From: Bacteroidales bacterium UBA7258
GTDB lineage: Bacteria > Bacteroidota > Bacteroidia > Bacteroidales > UBA932
DNA length: 49,528 bases
Assembly (NCBI GenBank): GCA_002472565.1
Contig: DKSK01000018.1
Coordinates: forward strand, 1 to 49,528
Direction: 5' to 3'
Below, in pieces: positions 49,295-49,528 of this stretch (position 1 is its first letter; every line of letters begins with the position of its first letter). The position numbers and the translations under genes are program-made. Under the pieces are notes generated by a model, which searched no databases, was not told the origin of the DNA, and saw only the letters and a list, made by a program, of their open reading frames with translations.

Positions 49295-49528
49295 ATGGAA
49301 GACAACACATCTGCAAAGTTTGAGTTCCTTGCGAGCTTCATCCTGCCCAATGGCATCCTTGACTGGTTCGATTTTGTGAAAGCGAATGAAGAACCTGTAG
49401 AGAAGAAGGACTGCATCTACAAGTCCACACTGCACATATATCTTGACGAGAAAGACAACCGCACTAACGAGCATTTGCTTCTCAAGCCGAATGGCTTCAC
49501 TGAGCCGACAGTCATCAAGGACTTTCCG
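49295..49528 (+). CDS. ISAon1 family transposase N-terminal region protein (partial)
   Basis: The first 78 residues of the small first ORF of a two-gene insertion sequence common in Bacteroidetes. The pattern FILPNGILDWFDFV, then LHIYLDEKD and LLLKPNGFTEPTVIKDFP, matches my recollection of the ISAon1 N-terminal region, which normally continues IRGK and is followed by a separate transposase ORF with the catalytic domain. The frame is open to the window edge. Codon use is plainer and more AT-rich than in the core genes, as expected for a mobile element. Confidence 0.75.
   Translation, partial: MEDNTSAKFEFLASFILPNGILDWFDFVKANEEPVEKKDCIYKSTLHIYLDEKDNRTNEHLLLKPNGFTEPTVIKDFP

Larger units (their letters stand above)
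49120..49528 (+). mobile_element. Left part of an ISAon1-type insertion sequence (runs off the window)
   Basis: The transposase N-terminal-region ORF defines the element. The exact left end cannot be set without the right inverted repeat; I place it just after the interrupted frame of leader copy B. A small hairpin GTCCGTCTACGGGAC lies at 49198-49212. Confidence 0.5.

Overview
The window looks like a chromosomal segment of a Bacteroidales bacterium of moderate GC content; I cannot fix the genus. Three things support this. Promoters repeatedly carry the Bacteroidetes -7 element TAnnTTTG, most often as TATATTTG. The tmRNA tag ends in YALAA. The gene content is also typical: Wza/Wzc-type export with a PHP phosphatase, a LAB_N membrane protein, an ECF sigma factor with a membrane-spanning partner, a UpxY-like NusG paralogue and an ISAon1-type transposase.

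Layout. Positions 176-5182 hold an exopolysaccharide export and regulation operon (outer-membrane lipoprotein, tyrosine autokinase, PHP phosphatase) plus a dTDP-rhamnose reductase. Positions 5336-6231 hold minus-strand RNA genes: tmRNA (ssrA) and a second structured, terminator-ended RNA that may be 6S RNA. Positions 6532-11050 hold a TPR protein, a PLP aminotransferase and an exported CocE/NonD hydrolase.

Positions 11183-26915 form one tightly packed operon starting at a TATATTTG promoter. It is an aryl-polyene/flexirubin-like lipid gene cluster: two ACPs, a LpxL-like acyltransferase, an O-methyltransferase, two long ketosynthases, a NodB-type deacetylase, a LolA-like carrier, a small lipoprotein, a GT2-DUF2062 protein, a trifunctional MMPL exporter/acyltransferase/methyltransferase, a C45 acyltransferase and a PaaK-like ligase. 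The ketoreductase and dehydratase that normally accompany such ketosynthases are absent from the window. Each ketosynthase carries an extra C-terminal half-domain.

Positions 28883-34913 (minus strand) form a seven-gene run, yicC-pyrF-GT2-LAB_N-GT39/ArnT-like-UDP-uronate epimerase-EamA transporter. I read its last five genes as a possible system for decorating lipid A or LPS with a lipid-carried sugar, possibly galacturonate. glnS is divergent from it. Next come a DUF4840-like lipoprotein, an ECF sigma factor with an overlapping inner-to-outer membrane partner, an ATP-grasp ligase, a lone PD-(D/E)XK nuclease, the CCA-adding enzyme, a Xer-type recombinase and hpf.

From about 44.2 kb to the right edge the window turns accessory. 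It holds an 11-bp minisatellite, a Fic protein with an operator-like inverted repeat inside its promoter, a start-less minus-strand ORF, and an unusually long NusG/UpxY-like regulator. A duplicated leader/N-terminal sequence flanks that regulator, and the 5' part of an ISAon1-type insertion sequence runs off the end. The most promising leads are the reductase-less ketosynthase cluster, the long NusG paralogue with its duplicated leader, the Fic operator and the unassigned small RNA.
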